A stretch of 64,000 bases of DNA from Candolleomyces eurysporus (lineage: Eukaryota > Basidiomycota > Agaricomycetes > Agaricales > Psathyrellaceae). Numbering within the stretch: position 1 is the first letter of the stretch; each line of letters starts with the position of its first letter. Where the stretch lies: positions 1-64,000 of the forward strand of contig JANBPK010001213.1 in NCBI GenBank assembly GCA_027579435.1, read 5' to 3'. Below, one piece after another: positions 1-11,395 of this stretch. The notes beneath the pieces were generated by a model. It was not told where the DNA came from. It saw only the letters and a program-made list of their open reading frames with translations, and made no database searches. A program made the position numbers and the translations under genes.

Positions 1-93
1 GCTGGGAGTCGTGCGGCGAGCAGCAGGCCGGGGAGTCGAGTGGGTATTAGAGTTCAGAGTGCGAGCAGCGATGAGGATGACGATAGTGATTAG
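1..93 (+). CDS. C-terminal end of an incomplete gene, acidic tail
   Basis: One frame is open from the first base to a TAG at 91-93 and ends in an acidic tail reading SSDEDDDSD. The upstream part, rich in Ser, Arg and Gly, looks like a disordered C-terminus. T-rich sequence follows, as expected for a fungal 3' untranslated region. The rest of the gene lies outside the window, so no function can be given. The open frame is only 30 codons, so chance is possible. Confidence 0.45.
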   Translation, partial: AGSRAASSRPGSRVGIRVQSASSDEDDDSD

Positions 94-1947
94 GAAGGCG
101 GTGGAAGGTGTTGACAGTGCTATTTTCTCTTCATGTTTGTCCTCTAGTTCTCTTTTCTCTCCTTTCTCTCTGCTCTGTGTCATATTTGTACAATTTCGCG
201 ATCTTTGTAAATGCGACAGTATCGATAACATTGCTACTCAACATTTCTGTATCAACCGCTCTGCTTCTTTCGCACTTCATGTACATATGTATGCATATCT
301 TGATGTAACCTATTCGTATCGCAGTTCCCGTGGAGGCGTAGATATTTAGGGGAGCCTGCCAGTGGATGGATCCCTCGTCTTGCGCCGTGCTGGTTGCGCA
401 AAGACGAATGCCTGAGAGACGGCTAACTAAAATGAGTCCTTAAGTGGGTGTGTGAGTTCAAGGGTCGGAGAAGGTCAATCAACTGACCGCCAACTCCCAG
501 GTTGAGAGCGGGGAGCCCCTTCAACCCAGACCCCTCCCAGCTTGCAGAAGCTGGTGGAGCGAGGAATCCTGTCAAATAGTTTCGTAGTGGACTCAGTCGC
601 CCCTCCTCCGTTTCGCGCTTTGCTGAACGTCTCTCCTCTATCTACGCCCGGTTGTCTATAATTGCATTGTTCTGTACAGAGGGTATTCGTATACCACAGA
701 GAGAACCTCGTAAGAATATTTAGCTACTACTTTTACGCTCGATTCGATTTGTTATTGGCGGTCGCGCGCGGGTCCAGGAAGCCTAGGTCTCGGCAAGAGC
801 GTAGTGCTTGGGGTTCTGAGATGGGTTAGACAGCTACATAGGACAGAGTTGCGAGGCGACATGGGAGGGCGATCTCGTAGACTCATGACCAGTGCCGCTC
901 TAAGTATGGGGTCGTCCATCCGAAGTCCGAAGGGATGAAAATCCTTCGGATCGATTACCTGCCACACTGGCGATCTCGGCGCCGAATGGGAATAAGCGGA
1001 TGCTCCAGCCAAAACAAGACCCGTAACCTTGTTCGCGATAACGAACCTCAACATCTGTATAGGTCCAGAGGACTTTGGGGTGCCTTCTCTTACCTGCGCA
1101 GATATGCGCCCCATTTGCGAAAATTAATCTGGGATTGCATGCCCTGGACTCATTCAGTCTAGCCCGATTGGTCATCTGCTCGAACTTTTAGGGTACGTCT
1201 CACTGCTTCATCCTGCTCCCGTACGACCTGGAAAAGCCACATCGCCCAAGAAGATCTTGGAAAGCCCTTATATGTCTCTTAAGGGGTCATCTGTTCAGCT
1301 CCAGAGATTTCGAGAATACTTCTTGCTCGGCGGACGTACGTCGCAACGTCACATCCCCCAAGATGACCCCAATAGATGCTCTCCTCAATAGAGTCAGTGT
1401 CACTTGCGTTTTACGGCTTGGAACACTGATACATATCGATCAGGTCGCACCTCATTGATTCATCACGAACGTTCAATGTGAAGAAGCGGGGCAAATATGC
1501 TTCATACAGACATTCAATCTCTCCGACTAAGACGATGAGGCTTCACAGGACGGAACGAGGGAAATTTTGTGGCGAACGTAAGTCTTACATCCTTGGCTCG
1601 ACTTTCGGAATGCTAAAGGATTGCTTTTGCAGAGGGGAGGTGGTTCTAGTCTGGGTTTTACGACGTTGAATCTATTGGTTAGCAAACGAATTCCACAACG
1701 GTCTCAGATCCAGGAATTTGGGGCTTCTTTGAGGGTTAGAATGCCAACTCATGAGAAGTATGGTCGCGATATGGGACGATTGGACGAGGATTGGGTGCTT
1801 TCAGCCTAAACCTCACTCAGGCAATGGGCTCGTGACAGCACAGAGAAGGCACCCTTTCCGCCGTTATGGTGCCCCTCATCACCACATGACATCGCACCAG
1901 TCGCCCTCTATGCATTCCCCACATCCAGGCGCACCGCTCCTCGAGAA
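94..1947. other. intergenic, no gene recognised
   Basis: About 1.85 kb without a convincing coding exon. The first 250 bases are T-rich and fit a 3' untranslated region. The short open frames further on, on both strands, overlap each other, lack a supported splice structure and resemble no family I know. The last few hundred bases should hold the promoter of the oxidoreductase gene. Confidence 0.5.
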
Positions 1948-1955
1948 TATAAATA
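1948..1955 (+). promoter_or_regulatory. TATA box of the GMC oxidoreductase gene
   Basis: TATAAATA lies 37 bases before the chosen ATG at 1992. This is close for a TATA box and implies a short leader of very few bases, or a start codon slightly further downstream. Confidence 0.5.
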
Positions 1956-1991
1956 CCCAGCTTTCCAGGCTTTCCCTCAAATTCAATAACA

Positions 1992-4186
1992 ATGCCTCCG
2001 TCTAATCCTGATCCCCCTATCCCTCTCTCTATCTTTATAAGGAATTTTCACCAACGTGTTGGTGAGCCTCGGCGCCCACCGAACAACGCCTATGGTTTCC
2101 CAACCCCAGGCCCCCAATCCCCGACACCCGCCGCGGCGACTAGCAAACACTATTTCGTCCAAGAGCCAAACTGGCAAGACCTTTTAGGTGAATTTTTGTA
2201 CACTGACCGATACAACAAATTAACATCCATGCTTCAAGATCACGAGGAATATGACGACATTGTTGTCGGGAGCGGTCTATGCGCTCTTGCTTACATCGAT
2301 GAGGCTTTGAGAAAANGACCCGCNATAGGAGGATTCTTGTTCTTGAGCGAGGAGGTGATTGCTGGACTTTCTGCCATGAGCGGATCTTAACACTGACACT
2401 CAACGATAGATTTCTGGCTTCCCGATCATTTTCAAGTAAGCCGATTGTATCGTGTCCCTGTTCTCCCTGATGTTTACATCCGAGTCGATGTAGAATCTCC
2501 CTCTTCCCTTCAAGCTCGTCCTTGGAGGCCCTTCCGAGACCTATCCCTGGACATTGACATCCAAGACCTTCAGGAGCGAAGTCCAGGTTCGTCGTATCTA
2601 TTGATAAATATTGTTGTCATGATTAAAACTTTGCTAGTTTCTGCACGGTTCCTGTCCATTTTTCGGTGGCCGTAGTACCTTTTGGTCAGCTTGGTGCCCT
2701 CGAGCAATCCATGAGGAATGGAACTTGATGAGGGGTTTCCCGAAAGAAGTTGTCGCCCGTTGCGACAATAAATTTTGGGAACGTGCCGAAAAGCTTCTTC
2801 ATGTTACTACCGCCGACAAACTACCTCGGCCCATCTTTGGTGATCTTCAGAAAGAGATCGATAAACGACTCAAGGATGGGATTAAATCCTTCCAGTGGGC
2901 CGACTTTGCCCAATCCGCCCCACTTGCAGTCGCTCGAAAGACTTCCTATTCAGAGGTGACATTCGAGAAGTTTTCTACCCCAGGTCCACTTCTGGCAATT
3001 CGTGCGCGGCAAGAGGAGATGGGCAACCCTCTCAAAATCGCTACCAATACTGTCGTGGAACGTTTCGAACTTGACGTAGATGGCGAAGGTCCTGACCATA
3101 GTGCAGTCGCTCTCCATACATCTCGTGGCACCCTGTGCTTCCCAAGTGGTAAAACCAACATCATCCTTGCGGCGGGGGCGATTCCGGCAACCACCATCCT
3201 TATGAACTCCGTTGGAGAACCCTTGAAGGATCGAGCGGGCTCTCGTCTCAGTGGCCACTTCATATCGCACATCGTCGCTAGGTTTCCACTAAAGCACCTC
3301 GCCTGCGACTTCGGTTCAAGTCTGGAGATCGCAGCGAGCTACGTCGCTGGCAGGCACAAGGAAAGCGACCGCCAGTTCCACATCCAAGTCACCGCTATCC
3401 ATTCGCCCCGTCCTAAAACGGACGCTGAGGACGCAGCTCGTTTGTGCCCGGATTATGCAGCAGCTGCGACCAAGCAGCAGCTAGAGGACTCCGAGGAGCA
3501 TGTCGTCCTAGGTGCTGCCACTTAATTGACATCCGTACCGGTTTCATTAACCTTTTGTTTTTATTAGTGTGTGCAAGCTTGGGTGAACTTTCAGAGGACA
3601 ACAAACATTCTTGGGTTCGTCACAATCCCGATAACCCTGACGTCACGACGAATGTCAGGCTTCAAATCGATCTCGCGCAAACGGACAAGGAACTTTGGGA
3701 GCTCATGGACAAGGCCACGTACGTCGGTTTCGGTTATTCGTTCATTCGATTCTCATTCTCTCGGAGGTATGACGCAATCAATATCATGGCCGGAGATCAA
3801 AGCGACGAGATAGAGTACTGGCACGAGGCGTACGACAACGCAGCAACGGGGTATTGGCTTTCAGATCCAGCTCCGACCAACCAGATACATATCGAAGGCG
3901 TTGTGCATGAGACTTCGACCCTCTACATGAGCAATAATCTGGAGGAAGATCTCACCGCCTCAGTTGGACTTGACTATCGTGCAAGAGGTTGCAAGAACGT
4001 CTACGTGACCGGCGGGGCCTTGTTCCCATCGTCCGGCTCTTGGAATCGTGAGTCATCTTAGAACAATGGTGTCGGTTCACATTTTGATATGAGTGCTATC
4101 TAGCTACCCTCACTATGTGTGGACTCGCCCAGGACCTCGCCACCAGATTGTGTAAGAAAAATAAACAAGGGGAGACAACGGAATAA
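1992..4186 (+). CDS. GMC-family FAD-dependent oxidoreductase
   Basis: Predicted flavoprotein that oxidises an alcohol or sugar and passes electrons to oxygen or another acceptor; the substrate cannot be told. Seven exons (1992-2354, 2410-2435, 2494-2586, 2638-3511, 3568-3718, 3767-4047, 4104-4186) sum to 622 codons plus stop once the two Ns at 2316 and 2324 are dropped. Seen: FAD-binding VVGSGLCALAYIDEAL, then RRILVLERG; a block HGSCPFFGGRSTFWSAWCP typical of the family; and the C-terminal GMC domain with VHETSTLYM and VYVTGGALFPSSGSWNPTLT. The His and Asn there correspond to the catalytic His-Asn pair of choline oxidase and pyranose 2-oxidase. No signal peptide, so probably intracellular. 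The intron at 3719-3766 is only 48 nt and in frame, so retention cannot be excluded. Confidence 0.9.
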
Positions 4187-4437
4187 GCTTAGCGTAAGAC
4201 GAACTATGACAAACCTATTCTACTTTGTATGGCCTGTCGACGAATGCGAATTGAAGTTTGAATAATTCTGCCCCTAGCTGCCGCGCGTAATTTCACAAGT
4301 GTCTCTTGCCGACGACTTTCAAAGCTTCTGCAATCTATTCGCGCTGAGCAAGCGTGATACAACTTCGATCGACAAAGTCATAACCACTACAACTCCATTC
4401 ACGACTCCCCAGCTTAATCGAGCCAATTACGCTCGGC

Positions 4438-5098
4438 TCAATCCAACCCTTCCTCCTCAAGATCCCTGATTCGCAGTTTCTGTCTAATCCAAGCCTTCGC
4501 TCTCTGTAACCGACTCGGACGGGGGCTCGGAGGAGGTGCAGGCGGAGGAGAAGAACTTGAAGAAGAAGACGAAGGACGACCACCATCTTGACTAACAGAT
4601 GAGATCCTAGAATTCGTCTCCGACATGGTTGGGGTCGAGGGTGCGGGCGTGTCTGGGTACCAGGTAGAGGCTTGGGAGTCTGTAGGGCTGCTTGGGTTGC
4701 TTTGCCCCGACCGGCTGCCGGAGGCCATTTGACTACCAGTGCTCCCCGCTCTGCTTGGTGAGCGTGACTTCGGCTTGGGTTTTACTGGGATTTGCGGGCT
4801 TCGTGGCTTTCCTTGGTTCATCTGAGTCTCTGGGCTGCTATGATTCCGCAGTTTACCTTTTCTCCCTTGCTTTTTNAGGCATGGGGTTTCGGGGCTTGCG
4901 AACTTGTCTGCGGACCAACTGAGCATATTCTCTGGCGCAAATAGCGGGCCTGTATGACGATATGGCATTCGAGCGTTCGCCGACTGCTTTGTCGTTGTAA
5001 GCGTCTCTGATGCTGGCAATTGCAATGGGGATGCCTTGAACGGCCTGGCTGCAGAGTGTGAGCGCTGTGTATGCAGCGACGACGGCTGGCAATCGCAT
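4438..5098 (-). CDS. Ser/Pro-rich protein of unknown function with hydrophobic N-terminus
   Basis: Not recognised. Two open frames overlap on this strand and join into one 219-residue protein if the N at 4876, at the edge of a T run, is removed; the shift then falls exactly between PMP and KKQGRKGK. The N-terminus (MRLPAVVAAYTALTLCSQA) looks like a signal peptide or anchor. A basic stretch follows, then a long low-complexity region rich in Ser, Pro and Lys, a run of eight Ser followed by Pro, and a short basic/acidic tail ending DLEEEGLD. An ATG 47 bases upstream is in the wrong frame after the N is removed. It is convergent with the oxidoreductase gene, 251 bases away. Confidence 0.55.
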
Positions 5099-6248
5099 GA
5101 TGGCGGAGTTATGTTGGACTGAGCGCTTGCGATGTGGAAGCTCAAAGGACCAGCCTTTGAGTCTCGAATGAAGGAATCATTAATTGGAACAGGCTAGTGT
5201 GACCAATCTACTTACCTTTATCTGAAGTGGGTGGCCGAGCACTGCAGAATCACAGAAGAACGGAGTGCGTTTTATAGTATTCATCGGTTTTCTCTGCGAG
5301 AACTACGGATGGAAGACGATTTGTCGGCAAAGACCTGTGCTCAAACAGTGATTATGTATCAATTTCATCCACAATCTGCCCTATGATGCAATCGAATCGA
5401 TTCCTTTGATATCATGAAACAGAGAATCACAAACAAACCTGAAAACACGCGCTGATCGATACTATGCGGGCTCCTTATAAGCATTGCCGGGGGGCGTAAT
5501 ACAAAGCACCGTCATTCGAGCTGAGCGCCTCCAGCCGTTACGTGTTCTTCAACCAGAGCTCCTCAACAAGCAAGCCGTGCTCAATTAAACTCAGTCTTTC
5601 CTCCTCAGACGCAACTTCTGCCCCATGTTCACTCTCTGCCGCGAGGGACGTCCCGATCGCAATGATGAGCCGAAATTGCATACTGTAGCTGCATCGAAGG
5701 TGGGGAATGGCTGTTATATTTTTTTNCTATGTGATTCGAAGATCTGCCTCTAAGTTTCAAGTCTGCAATGCCATGCAAAGTTGAAGAGGGGAAAAATCGG
5801 GCTTCGTGCAATCACTAATCGCAAGATATACGGGTGACAGCACTAAGGAACCGAGGAGAACGCAGCGATTCTTTATACCTTTCCAGACCAAGCTGAGTGA
5901 GTTCCTCTCACACCGGGGAATTTGCTGCAAAGCTTGAGAAACGCTGGTATGAACAGCTGGGGCAGGAACCACAAGCATCTACAAAACTATGGACTACACC
6001 GCGTGACTTTTACTCAAGAATACATAATCCGACGTTTGACAAGTCGCGAGCGTTATATAGGAACGCTGCCGTTAGTATCGACATCCCGCCTGCCAGAAGT
6101 CCGTGAGTCTCCCGTCTATAAGTAGACTCAATTCAAATCCGACTTTCTATTGCTGACACCCAACTGACATCTGTTAAAAGGCAGTCGCTGGCACCGATGA
6201 TACCTTTTCCATTCCCTGTTGCCAGTGGCCCGTCGATGTGTGACTTCC
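5099..6248. other. intergenic, no gene recognised
   Basis: Promoter-length region between the minus-strand unknown gene and the plus-strand DUF6533 gene. A single N sits at 5726 after a T run. Short open frames at 5897-6125 begin at GTG or lack a supported splice partner. I see nothing that can be assigned. Confidence 0.5.
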
Positions 6249-7978
6249 ATGGATTCTGCCGCTTTTGTTCCACTAGTGGAGTTGGTGCATGCTCAGCAAG
6301 TCGTTAAGGTAGGTTCTCACCTTCAGGTTGTTATCCTTACGAATAGCTAACCAAGTCGCCTCAGTACACGATTAGTATGTGATAAGCGGTTCTTCGGGAT
6401 TCGCGCACTCATCCGCCTACCCAGCTGCAAGTTTTGTCCTCGTCGTGCGTGAAGATTCTTTTTTGCTTCCATCCCCCATCAGTGACCCTTGGTACCTAGA
6501 CAGTGGATATCTTCGATACTCTGGCTTTGGAGGCAAGCTTCAATTACAAGTTCGTTCAACAAACGTCGACTGAAGCATTCGCAGGTTTCATTGATATGGT
6601 CGAGCAAATGGAGCCTGTTCAAGGTTCTCTACCTGCTGTCCCGATACCTTATAATCGTCGACGCAAGTGCACTAATACATTGCGAGTATTCCTGTTTGCA
6701 ATCGCTCCAGGTAGCTCGAGTTAACTCTCCAGTGTCCATGCAGATAACGTGTCGCCAAATCCATCGTTAGCTGTGAGTCCTAAACCCCATTGCATCACTT
6801 TCTTTTTTCAGAATCTCAAATTCACCAACACTATGGATGTTTCAGGAATGCAGATGGAGGTTGATCGCTAGCGCGGGTGAGCGACAAAAAAGCAGTCCAG
6901 CAATGGTATCCGTGGTCTGATGTCATGTAGTCTTGGCGACCTTGGGTTTAACCATCTCCGAAGGTGCGTTTCTCTTCATGGTTCAGTTGAAAATCCTAGG
7001 TGCCAGATTGAATACAGTTTGATGTCTAGCTATCTTGTTTCTTCGGGTCCACGCACTGTCTGGTCGATGTTTTAGAACCGGCGCGCTCCTGTTCTTGCTA
7101 TTCCTCGTGTGTCGCGATCCACTTTTTTCAGCCATTTGGCTAAACTGATTCTCCTTCCTTCAGAGCGTCCATGTTGCTGCGTTTGTGGCACTCGTGAGAT
7201 TCATCCTTTCAGTGCAATGCAAGCCTCCTATCGTTTGACGAAGCGCAAATATCACTAAACTGTGCATTAGATGTGCCATCTCCGGTCCCAACGCTCATTA
7301 GATGTTTTCCAAAAAGGGCACACAAAGTTATGCTCTCCACCGTATATGCCTTGGTTTTGGGTAGCGAACTCAGTACGTATCCAGGTCTAACCGCTTCAAG
7401 TATCTTCAAACTAAACTTGAAAAATGTGTAGTAATATTAGTGATCACTTTCTGGATCGGTTACAGGAAGTATGCAGGTTTGAGGAGTCAACTCGTATCAA
7501 TGTTCTACCGAGATGGGCTTGCCTATTTCGTCTGCATCACAGGTAAGAACCCTCCTCGTAAAGGTGGACGCTCGATTAATTTACGCCGGGATCAGCCATT
7601 TCAGCTGGAAATATAATCTGCAATCTCGTCGCACCGGTACGCTCCTCACCATCAAGTAGTATGAATAAAATATCGCTCACCCCTTCGACTTTCTAGCCTG
7701 GTTATACCCTCTTGCTCGGACTGTAAGTCACGCGACTCACTCGGTTCACTCAATTCTTACTGTCCCCTCCAACCAGCCCGCAGAGAGTCGTCCATTCTGT
7801 TTTGTCAGCGCGAATGGTTCTTCAATTGCGTGAATTAAACAGAAGGTCTTACGAGACAGCTAGAGACATTCCTCTTACCGCCATCGACTTTCTTACCACA
7901 GGTTTGGGCGTCGAACAGGATGATTTGAACTCGACAAAAGGCTTGACTCCTTCCCATAGAGTACCACTGCATCCATAA
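6249..7978 (+). CDS. DUF6533-type multi-pass membrane protein
   Basis: Many small exons with no long open frame. Start MDSAAFVPLVELVHAQQVVK at 6249, then YTIMDIFDTLALE joined to VSLIWSSKWSLFKVLYLLSRY, the N-terminal DUF6533 signature (short helix, acidic residue, IW-x-x-x-W, then a helix ending in RY). Later exons give VLATLGLTISE, ILFLRVHALSGR, LVITFWIGYRKYAGL, SMFYRDGLAYFVC and PQRVVHSVLSARMVLQLREL, matching the usual order of helices and the conserved YRDG and R-V-x-x-S/N-x-R motifs. The join after residue 33 uses a GC-AG intron (6533-6584). The stop is TAA at 7976-7978. Exons between about 7080 and 7300 could not be joined in one frame, so a missed exon or a small lesion is possible there. 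Function is unknown; the fold resembles seven-helix receptors. A paralogue lies at 53679-55289. Confidence 0.75.
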
Positions 7979-9769
7979 TCTAGATCATATAATGGACGAA
8001 CATAACGACCAATTGGAGCCGCTTTTAAGTTGTTCGGGAATATGGAATCCCCGTCGGATTCAGAGGCTAATCATTGGTTTTTCGCTAACAGCATACAGGG
8101 AAGAACTATGGCCTCGTAATCGTCAGAGGAAAGTTTATGCGACTGATCATATTCGCCCAATATCGAGCTGCATCGACCCAGCCAGGGTCCTCCTACCAGA
8201 AACCCGATCTCTGACATTCTGCCACCAATTGCTATCATTTTGCCTCATTCTCAAGAACCGAGTCTGCTGGTGTGCCCACAGTACGCATATTATCGTGATA
8301 AGTGAATCGGTGGAGTCGGAACGCCTTCCCCCTTGCCCTTTCCCGCATCGACCCCGACTGAGATTTCGATAAGTTTTCTTCTCGGGGAGGATCGCGAAGT
8401 TGAAGGTCCTGACGGCCAATTCTTGGCTCTTGGAAGGAGTTGCTGAATGTCGTTTCCTCCTGCTCGAGATGACCGTCCGGGCCACGCATTCGAGTACATT
8501 GTTCCTCTTCGCTCTGGGTGTAGTCCCGTGTTTTTGCCCAGGCCCCGGGGGTTGTAGGTTACGGCGCGTGGAGTATGTCTCCCTGCGGCATCCAGAGTTG
8601 CCTAATTGGACCTCCATCCTGGCGGGCGGCCGATTGACCGTTCTGGGAATCGAATGATGCGACGGGGTTGACCTGAGCGTGAGCCGATCGATCGAGAACG
8701 TGAACTTCTTGTAGGCACTGCTAGGATTGAGCAACACGGAGATGGTGGCATTCAAGGTCAGCTGCTAACCAAAAAATTTCCGTACTGACGAGCCTTGTCG
8801 ATTCATCTGCTATTATATGAAAATGTCACGATACTATGTGGGGGCAGAGTTCTTGAAGGGAGAGAGACGGGTTGTCCAGAACGGGTTGGCGAATCTCCAT
8901 ATCTGGAACCGAAGGCATCGCGCTGGTCCAAAAACACAAACGCCATCCGCTGAGAAACGTTGAAGAGCTCTGGTTAACTATCGGCACGGCCACAGACACT
9001 TTGAAGCCCTTGCAACCCTTCCCTCCCATAAAAGCAACTCATAGGCCACTCAGCGCTGTTCCACTGACATTGGAAAGGGTGTAGCCGGTCAGGGGCACTA
9101 AGATGAAATCCACAAAACATCGGCGGTAGGCGAGCCCAAATGATCGGTCGCCCAGCATCTAGTAGAAAGCCTATAAACCTCTCTCGCAGTCTCTTTTGCC
9201 CAGGGGTCGTCCCCAGAACCAGGGTGACAATCGTGGTGGTGGTTTGGGTGTAAATTCGCATCGGATCCTTTCACAAGCTCGTTTGCCCTGTTTTCAGGCT
9301 CGGGCTGCTCTTCCAATCTATGTCGCAGGTTTTTCTTGATCCCATCCGGTCTGCGCCCAGGATACCAAGATCTATCTCTCCGTCGTCTTCGGTAGACCCT
9401 ACCGCGCCTGGTCGAGCTTCGCCTCCACTTCAAGCGACTGACTCGGATGCTTTTTCCATTGTCCTTCCGCTGGTCAAAGCTATCGTTCTGAAAGATCCAA
9501 GCGACAATGGTGGGGTGGCGAAGCTATCCTTGTTTGCCATGTGAATCGACATCCGCGACTGTCGTCGACGGTGTCGACTGAGTCTGGTGAGCTTCAACAC
9601 GTCCATTGTAGGTTGTCGTGGCTTTCAAGCACCATAGTTCTCGAGCAATCTGTCCTCAAAGACAATGACCCCCAAGCATTGGTACAAAATGAGGGCACCG
9701 CCTTCGCTGCAGCCCATCTTCGCAAGTATACTCAACATCTTCTCCCCACCCATCTTTACGCGCTCGCAA
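7979..9769. other. region without a resolved gene
   Basis: About 1.8 kb. The minus strand has several overlapping open frames (8147-8755, 8974-9261, 9098-9433) rich in Arg, Ser and Pro, some with coding-like acidic/basic composition, but their apparent starts are mostly not ATG and I could not join them. One candidate exon is listed separately. A gene or the remains of one is likely, but its structure is not visible to me. Confidence 0.4.
8235..8524 (-). CDS. possible terminal exon of an unrecognised gene
   Basis: This frame is open for about 95 codons down to a TGA and has the composition of a disordered protein, for example SEEEQCTRMRGPDGHLEQEE and RDPPREENLSKSQSG. A CAG just before SEEEQ could be the splice acceptor. 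A second frame is also open here, so the choice is uncertain and no upstream exon was identified. Not recognised. Confidence 0.2.
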
Positions 9770-10610
9770 ATGGATTTTCGTCAAGCTCCCCGCGTCGCTC
9801 CTGCCGTCGCTACAAGGAGGCAGGAGGCCTTCAGTAGGATGTGGCAGGCCGCGGCTAATGAGAATCCAGGACAGCCTGAAGAGGTAATTTTGAAGGCGTA
9901 CATTCGCAAAGCGTATACAGCGGCCATGGAGCAATACAACGCGACGAGCGAGGTTTTTACCGGGCCTTACCTCACTGAGCAAGATATTATCGGGATCGTT
10001 AGACAGACCGTACGTTTCTCGTTCCTCTCACTCCTTCTGCTCGTCTCATACGTATTTCTTCTCTCAGAACAACCCAAATCTCAGGCCGCTGATCCTGAAG
10101 AGCACCTCAACGGCTGGTCCTGCGCACTTTCAAAACGGACAAGATGGTTTCGCGTTTATCAATCCACGAGCTGCCGACTTCTTCAACACGACTAAAAGTC
10201 ATCGAATTAACCCCGCTGTTACTTGGAACGATTCTCGCTTTAATATATTGGATTATTTCCGGAAGAACACATTCTTGGTTTTCGTCGAGATCAGAGGACC
10301 GAGCCTGACTCCTGGCTACGCCAATTTCAAGTATATCGGAACTTTTTACGTGAGGACCTATGAGCCTGATATTACGCTGGATCGGTATGCGAACGCTAAG
10401 AATAAGGTTAACGACGATGTGAGTGTTTCTGGGCCTTTTGGTGTGTGAAAATAGATTTGCTGATGAAGGGGTTTGCGTATATAGCACTTGCAAATGGTCC
10501 AGCGAGCTATCAAGGAAGGCCCTCAGCATGTCTGCAAGGCCCCTCTGGTTGTTTTCCAGATTTCGGAGGATTTGCATGGGACTGAGAATCCCTTTAGGGC
10601 ATTTCTCTAA
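9770..10610 (+). CDS. unknown protein, paralogue of the next gene
   Basis: Three exons (9770-10009, 10068-10418, 10485-10610) sum to 238 codons plus stop, with consensus GT-AG borders. An in-frame start at 9665 would add 35 residues; I prefer the ATG opening MDFRQAPRV. Not recognised. The N-terminal third is helical and Ala/Gln-rich. The rest holds NTFLVFVEIRGP, FKYIGTFYVRTYEPD and APLVVFQISED. The same three blocks, in the same order, occur in the protein of 11396-12568 (ATLIFVERPG, YEFIGNFYVRRHDPV, ASLVILQFVED), so the two share a domain of about 120 residues. No signal peptide or membrane helix. The two genes point the same way, 785 bases apart. Confidence 0.75.
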
Positions 10611-11395
10611 TGTACAGTTAGCCCTATCAGTTGTAGCCTCTTTGGTTCCTATGTTTTTCTGCCTTGCGACTCGAGCGTGGAAATACAGTGTGTTCTTGAA
10701 GCTCGAAGGTCAGGATTATTCTCAACGATTCTCGATCGCTTCGTGTTCGCGTTGTGTCGCGATCGGTCACATCACATGTCCGTGACCGTGACATAATTTT
10801 GGCAGCCAGCCCGAATGACCGAAAATCGTTTAGCTCCTCCCTTGTCCTCCTTTGAATCAGGTATTGTTCTCCAGTTATACTGCCAGCTCATCGTTTCAGC
10901 GACAAAATGATATGAAAAACTATTGAAAAGCTAATATCTCATGAAGTTCGAGGTCTATCACCAGTGACCACTGAGACGAGGTGAGGCAAGGAGCCACAGC
11001 GCCTCACGGTTCCGGAATTGGCTCTAAAGTCACTCGGAACGGTTGTTCTCGATTTGACCATTGTGCTCTCTTGATGGGCTTCCATTGTCCTATGCGCAAT
11101 GAATTCTCTCGCCACAGTCACCCTGTCGTCATCCTTTTCGCTTGACCATTGGGTTCGATTGGGGACCATCTGCCTCAGACGGCTTGTTTAAAAGAGGGCC
11201 AATTGACGAGTGGGTGACCACAGGTTCTTTCTTCCTTCCTACCATTTACTCATTCTTCTTGCCAGGCTAGTCCCACTTTTTGCTTCCCTGGCTTGTAATT
11301 TATCCCCGTAGTTCGACCTTCTGCAGTCTGCTGCAATCCAGCGCCTGGACGCCCCATTCCCTCTCTCGACGATTTATTAGATTTATTTCTACGCC
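10611..11395. other. intergenic with a cluster of GTGAC/GTCAC motifs
   Basis: Presumed 3' end of the upstream gene and promoter of the downstream paralogue. At about 10757-10795 several GTGAC or GTCAC pentamers cluster, including an overlapping GTGACCGTGAC. No coding exon is visible. A similar cluster lies before the F-box array. Confidence 0.4.

Noticed and set aside
11..349. 112-codon open frame near the window start
   Set aside because: It reads through T-rich 3' untranslated sequence and is in a different frame from the acidic tail that ends at 91-93; composition is not coding-like.
2445..2675. Separate small protein starting MYRVPVLPDVY
   Set aside because: It is the wrong frame of exon 3 and the neighbouring introns of the GMC gene; the spliced frame gives the conserved GMC motifs.
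9098..9433. Arg-rich 111-codon minus-strand frame
   Set aside because: Highly basic, start not supported, a second frame is equally open and no exon partner was found; left as unresolved sequence.
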